A program made the position numbers and the translations under genes. From Bacteroidota bacterium (GTDB lineage Bacteria > Bacteroidota > Ignavibacteria > Ignavibacteriales > Melioribacteraceae), in NCBI GenBank assembly GCA_018818165.1, contig JAHISP010000062.1, forward strand, positions 1 through 64,000: a stretch of DNA of 64,000 bases. Direction: 5' to 3'. The first letter of the stretch is position 1. Every line of letters begins with the position of its first letter. The notes under the pieces were generated by a model. The model made no database searches and was not told the DNA's origin. It saw nothing but the letters and a program-made list of their open reading frames with translations. Shown piece after piece: positions 43,162 to 51,442 of this stretch.

Positions 43162-43695
43162 ATGAAAAAAATAATTGCTTTAATTTTTGCGTTTAGTTTA
43201 CAAATATTTGCTCAAAATATAGCAGACACAGAACCCAAAACAGTAGAATCTGTAAATCTTCAAAAATATATTGGAGTTTGGTACGAATTTGCAAAAATTC
43301 CAAACAGATTTCAAAACGATTGTGCAAAAAACACTACCGCAACATATTCGCTACAAGAAGATGGAAATATTAAAGTTGTAAATAGGTGTGTGGAAGAAGA
43401 TGGAGAAGTAAATGAAGCTGAAGGAGTTGCCCGAATTATTGATAAAGTAAACAACACAAAATTGGAAGTTAGTTTTGTTTCGTTTTTAGGCTGGCGTCCA
43501 TTTTGGGGTGATTATTGGATAATTGGTCTTGATGAAAATTATAAATGGGCAATAGTCGGTCACCCAGAACGAAAATATGGTTGGATTTTAAGTCGAACAA
43601 AATCAATTTCAAACGAAACAAAAGAGCAAATATTTTCAATTTTAGTTGAGCAAGGTTATAATCCAAAAGATTTTGAAATATCAATTCAAGAGTAG
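43162..43695 (+). CDS. Bacterial lipocalin (Blc-like)
   Basis: 177 residues with a signal peptide ending IFAQ; there is no lipobox, so unlike Blc of E. coli it should be soluble in the periplasm. The lipocalin signatures are clear: KYIGVWYEFAKIPNRFQ (GxW motif), CAKNTTATYSL, GDYWIIGLDENYKWAIVGHPERKYGWILSRT and a carboxy helix. Members carry fatty acids or lysophospholipids and help membrane repair under stress. The gene is ten bases after the TonB receptor and four before the TIGR01777 epimerase. Lipocalins are regular members of LitR/CarH light regulons. Confidence 0.93.
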   Translation: MKKIIALIFAFSLQIFAQNIADTEPKTVESVNLQKYIGVWYEFAKIPNRFQNDCAKNTTATYSLQEDGNIKVVNRCVEEDGEVNEAEGVARIIDKVNNTKLEVSFVSFLGWRPFWGDYWIIGLDENYKWAIVGHPERKYGWILSRTKSISNETKEQIFSILVEQGYNPKDFEISIQE

Positions 43696-43698
43696 AAA

Positions 43699-44610
43699 AT
43701 GGAAACAGTTTTAATTGCCGGTGGTTCGGGAACAATTGGCAAATATTTAAGCAAAAAATTGATTGAAAATGGCTTCAAAGTAAATTTATTAAGTAGAACC
43801 AACAAATCAATTAGCGGAATTACGACCTATTTGTGGAATGTTGAAAATCAATATTTGGACGAAAAAGCTATCGAATCTGCGGATTATTTAATCAATCTAT
43901 CGGGTGCAAATATTGGCGAAAAAAAATGGAGTTCCAAACGGAAAAAGGAAATAATTGATAGCCGAGTTGATAGCAATAAATTATTGTTTAATCAAATTGA
44001 AAAGCAAAATAAAAAGTTAAAATCATTTATTTCCGCATCCGCAGTCGGATATTATGGAATGATAACAAGTGACAAAATTTTTATCGAAAATGATTTGCCA
44101 GAAAATGATTTTCTTGGAATGGTTTGCAATAAATGGGAAGAAAGCTGCAATTCTTTTGAGAATTATGGAATTAGAACGGTTAAAATTAGAACAGGAGTTG
44201 TTCTAAATAGTGGCGACGGTGCTTTATCAAAAATGATGTTGCCAATAAAAATGTTTGTTGGCTCACCTTTAGGAACTGGAAATCAGTTTATTCCTTGGAT
44301 TCATATTGATGATTTGTGCAACATTTATTTAAAAGCAATAATGGATGAAAAAATGAATGGTGCTTTTAATGCCGTTGCTCCAGAGCATATTTCAAATAAG
44401 AATTTTACAAAGCTGTTGGCAAAGATTTTAAACAAACCATTAGTTTTGCCAAATATTCCAGCCTTTGTGTTAAAAATAATTTTAGGCGAAATGGCAAAAT
44501 TAGTACTTGAAGGAAGCCGAATTTCCTCTAAGAAAATTGAAAATATGGGATTTCATTTTAATTATCCAACTTTAAATAGTGCATTAAAACAAATAATTCT
44601 GGAAAAATAG
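43699..44610 (+). CDS. TIGR01777/SDR39U1-family epimerase-like protein
   Basis: 303 residues. Extended SDR Rossmann fold with IAGGSGTIGKYLSKKLIENGFKV at the start, then family-specific segments ADYLINLSGANIGEKKWSSKRKKEI, SASAVGYYG, and IRTGVVLNSGDGALSKMMLPIKMF, and a carboxy DUF1731 region (VLPNIPAFVLKIILGEMAKLVLEGSR). The reaction is unknown. It lies four bases after the lipocalin gene and 22 before the cupin gene. Its presence with lipocalin, SRPBCC and photolyase repeats the pattern of light-regulated clusters in other phyla. Confidence 0.92.
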   Translation: METVLIAGGSGTIGKYLSKKLIENGFKVNLLSRTNKSISGITTYLWNVENQYLDEKAIESADYLINLSGANIGEKKWSSKRKKEIIDSRVDSNKLLFNQIEKQNKKLKSFISASAVGYYGMITSDKIFIENDLPENDFLGMVCNKWEESCNSFENYGIRTVKIRTGVVLNSGDGALSKMMLPIKMFVGSPLGTGNQFIPWIHIDDLCNIYLKAIMDEKMNGAFNAVAPEHISNKNFTKLLAKILNKPLVLPNIPAFVLKIILGEMAKLVLEGSRISSKKIENMGFHFNYPTLNSALKQIILEK

Positions 44611-44632
44611 GAACAGAATTAAAGGATAAATT

Positions 44633-44947
44633 ATGAAAAATATATTTAAAAATTTGCCTTCTGATTTATCCAGTGAAAATTTTGTTGATCTGGTTAAATC
44701 GGAGAATGTGCGGATTGAACGCATTGTTTCATTTGGACAAACTTCGCCAGAATCGGGTTGGTATGACCAAAATGAAAGCGAATGGGTTATCGTTTTGGAG
44801 GGTTTTGGAACAATTCAATTTGAAGATGGAAGTGAAATAACATTAAAAAAAGGTGATTTTATTAACATTCCTGCACACAAAAAACACAAAGTAAGCAAAA
44901 CTGACAAAAATAATATTACAATTTGGTTGGCTGTCTTCTATAATTAG
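44633..44947 (+). CDS. Small cupin-domain protein
   Basis: 104 residues, a single cupin barrel. VRIERIVSFGQTSPESGWYDQNESEWVIVLEGFG holds cupin motif 1 with Glu and Val in place of the usual His pair, and KKGDFINIPAHKKHKV is motif 2 with the His. A metal site may therefore be incomplete. AAAGGA precedes the ATG. It is the last recognisable gene of the plus-strand arm, 22 bases after the epimerase. Function is unknown; ethanolamine-utilisation-like or sugar-binding cupins are similar in size. Confidence 0.85.
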   Translation: MKNIFKNLPSDLSSENFVDLVKSENVRIERIVSFGQTSPESGWYDQNESEWVIVLEGFGTIQFEDGSEITLKKGDFINIPAHKKHKVSKTDKNNITIWLAVFYN

Positions 44948-45068
44948 TTATTAAATTTAGCCAAAATCGAAATGCTGATTTTATTAAATTCCATTTTGGA
45001 GTGGAAAATTATCAGGAATAAAAATAAATTGAACCTCAAATTGAAAATGTTTTGAAAAACTGAGTACT

Positions 45069-45431
45069 ATGATGAAATCCAATAAAGAGCTTAAAGCCGA
45101 ATACAAACAAATGAAATTTCCGATGGGAGTTTTCCAAATTAGAAATAAGGTAAATGGAAAAATACTTATTGACAGCAGCACAAATATGAATGCCAAATGG
45201 AATAGACACAGATTGCAATTAGGTGTTGGAAATAATTGGATGACTGATTTGCAAAATGATTGGAAAAAATATGGTGAAGAAAATTTTGTTTTTGAAGTTC
45301 TATCAACTTTAGAAGAGAAAGTCGGTGGAGATGCGGATTATAAAAATGAATTGGCATTATTAGAAGAAATGATTTTAGAAGAAAAACAACCATACGGCGA
45401 AAAAGGGTATAACACAGAAAAGAAAAAATAA
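45069..45431 (+). CDS. Divergent GIY-YIG nuclease-like protein
   Basis: 120 residues. The pattern GVFQIRNKVNGKILIDSSTNMNAKWNRH matches a GIY-YIG domain (GIY…YIG…R) with GIY changed to GVF and YIG to LID, followed by LQNDWKKYGEENFVFEVL, the usual second half. The catalytic Tyr positions are therefore lost, while Arg and the Glu of the carboxy helix may remain. Small free-standing proteins like this are known in Bacteroidota and Firmicutes; catalysis is doubtful. It starts at one of two adjacent Met codons. It is not obviously part of the cupin transcript (about 120 bases apart). Confidence 0.72.
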   Translation: MMKSNKELKAEYKQMKFPMGVFQIRNKVNGKILIDSSTNMNAKWNRHRLQLGVGNNWMTDLQNDWKKYGEENFVFEVLSTLEEKVGGDADYKNELALLEEMILEEKQPYGEKGYNTEKKK

Positions 45432-45545
45432 TTTTGTCAGTTTTGGATTTGCATATTGTATGTTAATATTGATAATTTGCAATACATAGTGAAAATAATA
45501 TTTTTAATTAATTAAAATTATTTGATTTAAATGAAAGGAGAAATC

Positions 45546-45779
45546 ATGGGTGGAATAGTAACATACACAGACGAAATTGAATTGAGCACTGCCGAAAATG
45601 GCAAAATATCAGTAAGTGTTGTTGAGCAACCTTACGGACCTAATAGTGAGGCTGTTGCAAGCGTTGGAATATTTCTAAAAAAAGATAACAAAGAGCCAGA
45701 TTGGAAAGTACACATTCCAAGAAAAAATCTTGATGAAGTCCTTGCAGCGTTGCATTTTGCAAAGAGTAAATTAGATTAA
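45546..45779 (+). CDS. Small conserved hypothetical protein
   Basis: 77 residues from the chosen ATG. An ATG 15 bases upstream opens the same frame, but the sequence between them is AAAGGAG, a strong ribosome site that points to the inner start. The protein (GGIVTYTDEIELSTAENGKI… DWKVHIPRKNLDEVLAALHFAKSKLD) looks like a small mixed beta sheet with one carboxy helix; no family is recognised. A strong ribosome site in a genome where most genes lack one suggests efficient translation. It ends 42 bases before a hairpin terminator. Confidence 0.75.
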   Translation: MGGIVTYTDEIELSTAENGKISVSVVEQPYGPNSEAVASVGIFLKKDNKEPDWKVHIPRKNLDEVLAALHFAKSKLD

Positions 45780-45821
45780 TATTTCTCAGAATTTAATTAT
45801 TAGCAATTTCTAAATTTAAAT

Positions 45822-45862
45822 AATTCCCCAAATATCCATATACAAAAGATATTTGGGGAATT
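45822..45862. terminator. Bidirectional hairpin terminator
   Basis: AATTCCCCAAATATC and GATATTTGGGGAATT form a perfect 15-bp stem with an 11-base loop, between the small plus-strand gene and the convergent T9SS cargo gene. No long T-run follows on either side, but the stem length and position support transcription ending from both directions. Confidence 0.75.
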
Positions 45863-45878
45863 GTTCATTCCGAACAAT

Positions 45879-48155
45879 TTATTTAATAAGCAGCATTTTT
45901 TTCGATAAAAATTTATTACCATATTGAATAGTATAAAAATAAACGCCGCTTACAATATTGGAAGCATTAAATGTTAATTTGTGAATTCCTTCTTTTCTGT
46001 AATCATTTACAAGTACGGAAACAGTTTCTCCTAAAATATTAATAACTTTCACTTTTACATTTCCACTTTTTGGAATTGAGTATACGATAGTTGTCGTTGG
46101 GTTAAAGGGATTAGGATAATTTTGCATCAATTCAAATTTTGTTGGAAGTTGAGTTAAATTTTCGGAATCTGTAGTTATATACGATTTAAGCGTTTGGAAA
46201 GTAAACTTATCATCCGATGAAATTGGGCGTTGTGTAAATATAAAATTTGAATCACCAACCGATGGTAGTATTACTGAACTTCCAGAAAATTCACTTCTCA
46301 TACTGGCATGATACTGTGGAAATGAAGTAGCATATTTCGAGGGAGTTAAAATCCCTACTTCTTCTTTAGGATTCCATCTTAGATTTGCATTGGCGCTAGG
46401 CTCGATAATTACTAAATCCATTTTTTCACTATCTGTTAAATTCCAAGCATAAAATGGGCATTTTACGACCTTTTTTCCAGTTGTATTATAAGCAGAATCA
46501 AGTGGATTTGCATAATTGCCATTGGAAAGCGTATCCGTATTTCCCCAAACTATGACCACATCAATTGGAGCAAGTTTTTTTGTTCCAGAACCAGAGCCGA
46601 TTGAAAAATTTATATTGTGACCGCTATTATTAACGATGTATGATCTCTCAATATCAAGAGCAAATTTGAATGTTGGGTTTAATTCCACAGCAACACCTTC
46701 AAATTCTTTAGTTAAGTAAAAGACTCCTTCGCCTTTATCAATTGGATAATTATCAATAATTGTGGTTTGTGTCGTTAAGTTTTTAATTGAAGCATTGGAA
46801 TTAAATTCGTCAACTATATTAAAACTTATTTCATAATTATTTCCAGTCAGTTTTGTTGAATCAATAACATGCACATAAAATCGGCTAGTTGAATTTCCTT
46901 CGGTATGCATTACTGTTTTAGATTGAATTACACCTTGTGGAAAAATTGGAGTAACCTTTTTCAAAATTATATCATAATCATCATACTTGCCCCAACTTGA
47001 CCAAGTAACTAATAGTTCATTATTATCTGTCGAAATAAAATCAGGTTCCCATTGATAGTTATCTGAATAGTCATTTACCTTTGTTTCAAAACTTAGCTTA
47101 TTCAAATTTTCATCAAAGACTTGTAAATAAACTCCTTCCCTGCTTCCATCCTGTTGCCAACTAGACCATACAACAGCAAAGTTGTTTTCAGATGTTTTTC
47201 TAATTTTGGGTAACCACTGATAATTAACAGTTGTGCTATTAACCAAAACTTCGGTTCCAATTTTTTCACCCAACGAACCAAATTTTTGTAAATAAACTCC
47301 GCCCCAATGACCATCTTGATCCCAACTGCACCAAGCAATTATAAATGACATGTCATCAAAAGTTTCTACATCGGCAAACCATTGGAAATTTTCTGTATAA
47401 GTGTTTATTAAAAAGTCATCTTTTAATAAAGAACCATCGGCTGCAAATATTTTCCCATAAAGATCATATCCTGGATTACTTGTTCCATCGTTTAGGGTTT
47501 CCCAAGATTCCCAAATAACAATGAAACTTCCATTATTGAAATGCTTTATGGTTGGTCTTCCTTGTCCGCTATTTGTAGTAGTATTTACTAAAGTTTCATT
47601 ACCAATTTTGTTTCCATCGGAATCAAATTGTTGCAAATAAATATCTTTGCTATCAATTTGAAACCACGATTCCCAAGTAACGACAAAGCTTCCATCGCTA
47701 TTCATCGATACAGCAGGTTTAGTCTGAGAGTTTTGTGTTGTTGTGTTTATTAAAAATTCATCACCAACTGGTTGATTGCTTTTGTAAAGTCTTCCTTTAA
47801 TATCAAAAATGCTGTCAAAATTTCCAGTGTGCGAAGCCCAAACAACAACAAAATTTCCATTTCCATTCATTGAAAGAGCAGGACGTTCTTGCTCATTATC
47901 AGTTGCAGTATTGACTAATGTTTCACTTCCAACTTTATTGTTATTTGAATCGAACAATTGAAAGTAAATATCACTCTGCGAATTTGGTGTTGCTTGATTT
48001 TCCGAATCCCAAGCAATTATGTAGTTGCCTGCTGCATCTCTTGCAATATGAGAATCGCGTTGTGTTGTATCAGTTTGCGTATTTACTAAAACCTCATTCT
48101 GTCCAAGAACAAATGAGCTAATTAACATAAAAGTAATTATTAAAAATTTCATCAT
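45879..48155 (-). CDS. Secreted seven-repeat (probable beta-propeller) protein with T9SS sorting domain
   Basis: 758 residues. Signal peptide ends SFVLGQ. About 20-400 consists of seven copies of a 50-60 residue unit, each opening with xETLVNTxTxNxQ and containing GxFVVxWxSW and a YLQxFDxxGNKIG strand. Seven such units suggest a seven-bladed propeller. The middle (about 405-660) has beta-rich sequence without a named domain. The carboxy end begins FELMQNYPNPFNPTTTIVYSIP and ends KMLLIK, the type IX secretion signal. Ligand or partner is unknown. It follows the VanX-type dipeptidase gene by five bases, so the two may be co-expressed. Confidence 0.85.
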   Translation of the reverse strand: MMKFLIITFMLISSFVLGQNEVLVNTQTDTTQRDSHIARDAAGNYIIAWDSENQATPNSQSDIYFQLFDSNNNKVGSETLVNTATDNEQERPALSMNGNGNFVVVWASHTGNFDSIFDIKGRLYKSNQPVGDEFLINTTTQNSQTKPAVSMNSDGSFVVTWESWFQIDSKDIYLQQFDSDGNKIGNETLVNTTTNSGQGRPTIKHFNNGSFIVIWESWETLNDGTSNPGYDLYGKIFAADGSLLKDDFLINTYTENFQWFADVETFDDMSFIIAWCSWDQDGHWGGVYLQKFGSLGEKIGTEVLVNSTTVNYQWLPKIRKTSENNFAVVWSSWQQDGSREGVYLQVFDENLNKLSFETKVNDYSDNYQWEPDFISTDNNELLVTWSSWGKYDDYDIILKKVTPIFPQGVIQSKTVMHTEGNSTSRFYVHVIDSTKLTGNNYEISFNIVDEFNSNASIKNLTTQTTIIDNYPIDKGEGVFYLTKEFEGVAVELNPTFKFALDIERSYIVNNSGHNINFSIGSGSGTKKLAPIDVVIVWGNTDTLSNGNYANPLDSAYNTTGKKVVKCPFYAWNLTDSEKMDLVIIEPSANANLRWNPKEEVGILTPSKYATSFPQYHASMRSEFSGSSVILPSVGDSNFIFTQRPISSDDKFTFQTLKSYITTDSENLTQLPTKFELMQNYPNPFNPTTTIVYSIPKSGNVKVKVINILGETVSVLVNDYRKEGIHKLTFNASNIVSGVYFYTIQYGNKFLSKKMLLIK

Positions 48156-48160
48156 TTCCT

Positions 48161-48820
48161 CTATTTCATTTGAAAATCTTGAAGTGGATAAGAACTTGCA
48201 TCACTTAAATTATAATGCCACCATTCTGAACCATAAATATTTAAATTAGCAATTGTTGACATAGCATATTTCAAGAGATCTCGGTTATTGATTACTTCTT
48301 GAGTTAAATTGTTATTGCTGTGAGAAGCAGCAGCGCTGAAATCATCGAATTTAGTTGGCATTGCTAATTCTTCACCAGTTGCTAAATCAATTAGAGTTAC
48401 ATCAACTGCGCCACCTCTGTTATGCATTGAACCGCTTGCTGGATCCGCAATATAGGTTGGATTTGGATATATAGCGAAAAATAAATATTGAATTGCTCTT
48501 GGACGATAACCATCCCATATTTTAATTCCAATACCTTTAGGATAATTTTTTCCGTTATGCGATGTAACAGTTCGTAAATAATCTTGTGCAAGCTTTAGTG
48601 CATTAGCCATTTTTAACAAAACCAAAGTTTCGTTACAAGTATAAAATTTAGGAAGAGGAATGTCACCTTTGGTTGGAATATTTAAAAAACTATGATTTGG
48701 TGTTGAGTAACGTAAGTCAATAGCAATATCGGGTATTAAATCTTTGGGATTTACTAGTTCATCAAGCCCAGTTTGTGCAAATAAAATTGTAGATATAAGC
48801 AATAGAAAAAGGATTTTCAT
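48161..48820 (-). CDS. VanX/DdpX-type D-alanyl-D-alanine dipeptidase (peptidase M15)
   Basis: 219 residues from the Met that gives a signal peptide (MKILFLLLISTILFAQ); the frame extends 22 codons further up without family-like sequence. DIAIDLRYSTPNHSFLN is the M15D opening; SMHNRGGAVDVTLID carries the zinc His and Asp, and GSEWWHYNL supplies the catalytic Glu and third zinc ligand. It cleaves D-Ala-D-Ala and related dipeptides in the periplasm. Without vanH/vanA ligase genes nearby, cell-wall peptide recycling is likelier than glycopeptide resistance. Confidence 0.92.
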   Translation of the reverse strand: MKILFLLLISTILFAQTGLDELVNPKDLIPDIAIDLRYSTPNHSFLNIPTKGDIPLPKFYTCNETLVLLKMANALKLAQDYLRTVTSHNGKNYPKGIGIKIWDGYRPRAIQYLFFAIYPNPTYIADPASGSMHNRGGAVDVTLIDLATGEELAMPTKFDDFSAAASHSNNNLTQEVINNRDLLKYAMSTIANLNIYGSEWWHYNLSDASSYPLQDFQMK

Positions 48821-49034
48821 TTTTTTACTCGCATTATTGTTATAAAATGTAAAGTAAAAATATAAAACGAAAACCAAAGATATCAATATATTTGAATAAC
48901 TTAGCTTTGCAAAGAGTAATTATAATAATGGATTTCTAAAAAAGATACTTTTAAAAGTAAATGAAAAAGAATTGAGAAATTGCTAAAATAATAAAAAGTG
49001 ATGGAATTTAATCCACCACTTTTTAAGAATCAAT

Positions 49035-50039
49035 TTACATAGTTAAAGACATAATAGATTTTGCTGTGTGTAATCTGTTTTCTGCTTCATCAAAAACTAT
49101 TGAAATATTTGGATTATCAAGAATTTCATCAGTTACTTCGTTATTTCTATCTGCAGGTAGAGCGTGCATTAGTTTAACATTTTTGTTGGCAAGTTTAATT
49201 CTACGGTCGTCACAAATCCAATCTTTATGTTTTGCAAGATTTGATGCCATTTCAGTTTTGCAATCAGCTTCGTTATCTAAATATTCTTGAACTCCGTATG
49301 CTCCAAATCCACCCCAGTTTTTAGGAATAACTACATCCGCATTTTCAAATGCCGCATCCATATCATTAGTAAACCTAATTGTGCTACCGCTGGCAGCAGC
49401 ATTTTGCTTTGCCTTCTCAACAATATAATCACTTAATGGAAATTCCTTTGGATGTGCAATTGTTAAATCAATTCCATAACGAGGAAATAGCAAAGCTTGT
49501 GTTTGCGGAACAGAAAGTGGTTTTGAATGTGTGTTTGCATAAGCCCAAGAGACAGTGACTTTTAATCCTTTTGGATTTCTATCAAAATGTTCAAAAATTG
49601 TTTGTAAATCAGCCAGACCTTGAAATGGATGATAAACATCATCTTGCAAAGACATAATTGGTTTTGTTGAAGAGGAAGCCATTTCATCGAGATATTTTTT
49701 ACCAATTCCATAAAAGCAATTACGTACTGCAATTCCATGACCCATTCGGGAGAGAATAATTGCGGTATCTTTAGCAACTTCACCATGAGAGATTTGCATT
49801 TTATCGGCAGTTAAATCGTGTGCATGTCCACCAAGCTGAGTCATGCCAGCTTCCATTGAATTTCTAGTACGCGTTGATTGTTCAAAGAAAATCATAAAAA
49901 GTGTTTTCCAAGGTAAATGTAAGTGTTGTTCCTCTCTGTAAAATTGATCTTTTAGTTCAAACGATCTTTTAAATACTTCGTCCAATTCTTCTTTTGTCCA
50001 GTCTTCGCATGATAAAAAATGCTTTCCTTTTAAATTCAT
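49035..50039 (-). CDS. ygeW: YgeW-type knotted carbamoyltransferase
   Basis: 334 residues. It is an aspartate/ornithine carbamoyltransferase-fold protein: FFEQSTRTRNSMEAGMTQLGGHA contains the carbamoyl-phosphate loop STRTR, HPFQGLADLQTIFEH is the HPxQ motif, and HALPADRNNEVTDEIL holds the carboxy catalytic His and the knot region. YgeW belongs to the group of transcarbamylases of unknown or ureide-related substrate that occur with xdh, ygfK and ssnA in purine-degrading bacteria. It is the last of four genes running from 54429, separated from ygeY by 185 bases that hold a REP-like hairpin. Confidence 0.93.
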   Translation of the reverse strand: MNLKGKHFLSCEDWTKEELDEVFKRSFELKDQFYREEQHLHLPWKTLFMIFFEQSTRTRNSMEAGMTQLGGHAHDLTADKMQISHGEVAKDTAIILSRMGHGIAVRNCFYGIGKKYLDEMASSSTKPIMSLQDDVYHPFQGLADLQTIFEHFDRNPKGLKVTVSWAYANTHSKPLSVPQTQALLFPRYGIDLTIAHPKEFPLSDYIVEKAKQNAAASGSTIRFTNDMDAAFENADVVIPKNWGGFGAYGVQEYLDNEADCKTEMASNLAKHKDWICDDRRIKLANKNVKLMHALPADRNNEVTDEILDNPNISIVFDEAENRLHTAKSIMSLTM

Positions 50040-50129
50040 AGTTTTCTCCTTAATATAAAATATTCATGAACTCATTTTATGAGATCATCTAATAAAACAC
50101 AATTTACTGCCAATATACTATTATAAACT

Positions 50130-50214
50130 GTCATTGCGAGGAGTCTGATATTTTTCGGACGACGTGGCAATCTTCTGAAGATTGCTTCACCCAATAAATT
50201 GGGTTCGCAAAGAC
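50130..50214. repeat. Diverged member of the ATTGCGAG REP-like family
   Basis: GTCATTGCGAG at 50130-50140 faces a decayed TTCGCAAAGAC ending at 50214. Inside are two perfect hairpins: GCAATCTTC with GAAGATTGC around one base at 50167-50185, and ACCCAAT with ATTGGGT at 50189-50204. It lies between ygeY and ygeW and could reduce read-through or protect the upstream mRNA. The outer arm matches the element at 31266. Confidence 0.8.
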
Positions 50215-50224
50215 TTTTGTTTAT

Positions 50225-51409
50225 TTAATACTTCATTACAAACATTGCATAGAATGCCGAAGCACCTTCCAAATCATCTATTGGAACTTTCTCGTTTGGT
50301 GCGTGGGCAAGGACTTCGTTTCCTGGTCCAAATCCAATTACTGGAATGTCATAATATCCACGAATTGTAACACCGTTGGTAGAGAAAGTCCATTTATCAA
50401 CTTTTGGCGCTTTATTAAATATTTCAGTAAATGCTTCAACACCAGTTTTAACAAGGGGATGATTTTCTTCAAGTTTCCAAGTAGGAAAATATTTTTCCAT
50501 TCCATACTTCAGCCCAGTATATGCTGTTTCGTTATATTCCAGAAGTTCAACTTTTGCATTCATATCTTTTACAATTTCTTTAATTTGATTTAATGCAAGC
50601 TCTTTATCCTCGCCCCAAGTTAAACGTCTATCAAGATGAATGCGAGCAAAATCTGAAACAGCACAAAGGGAAGGGGATTTAGATTTAAATTCAGAAATTG
50701 TAACACTACCTTTACCAAGAAAATCGTCATTTGCAAGACGCTCATTTAATTTTTCAATTTCGAGTGCGGCACGTGATGCCATATAAATTGCATTCTTTCC
50801 TCTCTCTGGAGCTGAGCCGTGTGAGGAAATTCCGAAAAATGAAACTGCAATTTCCATTCTTCCACGATGACCACGATAAATGTTCATGTTTGTGGGTTCT
50901 GTAATTATAACACAATCTGGTTTTATTTTTTCTTCTTCAACAAGATATTTCCAGCAAAGTCCGTCGCAGTCTTCTTCCATAACGGTACCAGTAACAAGAA
51001 GAGTTACATCTTCTGGAATCCCAATTTCTTTTAGAATCCGTCCAGCAGTTACTGCCGCAATTGGTCCACCTTCTTGGTCAACAGTTCCACGACCATGAAC
51101 GAAACCGTCTTTAATTTCACCACCGAGAGGATCAAAATCCCAGTTCTCAAGATTCCCTAAATCAACTGTATCAATGTGACCATCAATAGCAATAACTTTT
51201 TTGCCATTTCCGATTCTGCCAACTACATTTCCAAGTCCATCAATTCTTGCTTCATCGAAACCTGCTTGTTCCATCATTTCTTTAATTGCGTTTGCAACTT
51301 CCTTTTCACCGCCGCTTAAAGATTTCATTTTAATTATACGCGATAAATTTTCGGCTGTAAAATTGCGGTATTCTTTGGCTTTTGCATTAATTTGTTCTGC
51401 TATTGTCAT
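50225..51409 (-). CDS. ygeY: YgeY-type selenium-metabolism-linked M20 hydrolase
   Basis: 394 residues. M20 peptidase/deacetylase fold with the binuclear metal site: GHIDTVDLG (His, Asp), HGRGTVDQEGG (bridging Asp), VMEEDCDG (catalytic Glu then ligand), and GPGNEVLAHAPNEKVP (carboxy His). SSHGSAPERG is the dimerisation-domain loop. YgeY proteins occur with the selenium-dependent molybdenum hydroxylase set and are thought to hydrolyse an amide or carbamoyl bond in ureide breakdown. It is 33 bases after ssnA and probably co-transcribed. The start follows an AAGGAAC-like site. Confidence 0.93.
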   Translation of the reverse strand: MTIAEQINAKAKEYRNFTAENLSRIIKMKSLSGGEKEVANAIKEMMEQAGFDEARIDGLGNVVGRIGNGKKVIAIDGHIDTVDLGNLENWDFDPLGGEIKDGFVHGRGTVDQEGGPIAAVTAGRILKEIGIPEDVTLLVTGTVMEEDCDGLCWKYLVEEEKIKPDCVIITEPTNMNIYRGHRGRMEIAVSFFGISSHGSAPERGKNAIYMASRAALEIEKLNERLANDDFLGKGSVTISEFKSKSPSLCAVSDFARIHLDRRLTWGEDKELALNQIKEIVKDMNAKVELLEYNETAYTGLKYGMEKYFPTWKLEENHPLVKTGVEAFTEIFNKAPKVDKWTFSTNGVTIRGYYDIPVIGFGPGNEVLAHAPNEKVPIDDLEGASAFYAMFVMKY

Positions 51410-51442
51410 AATAGTTCCTTATGTATTTGAGAACCAAATAGG

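Noticed and set aside
48161-48820. VanX-type gene as glycopeptide resistance
   Set aside because: No vanH, vanA-type ligase or VanRS genes are nearby, and stand-alone M15D dipeptidases are common in wall recycling.
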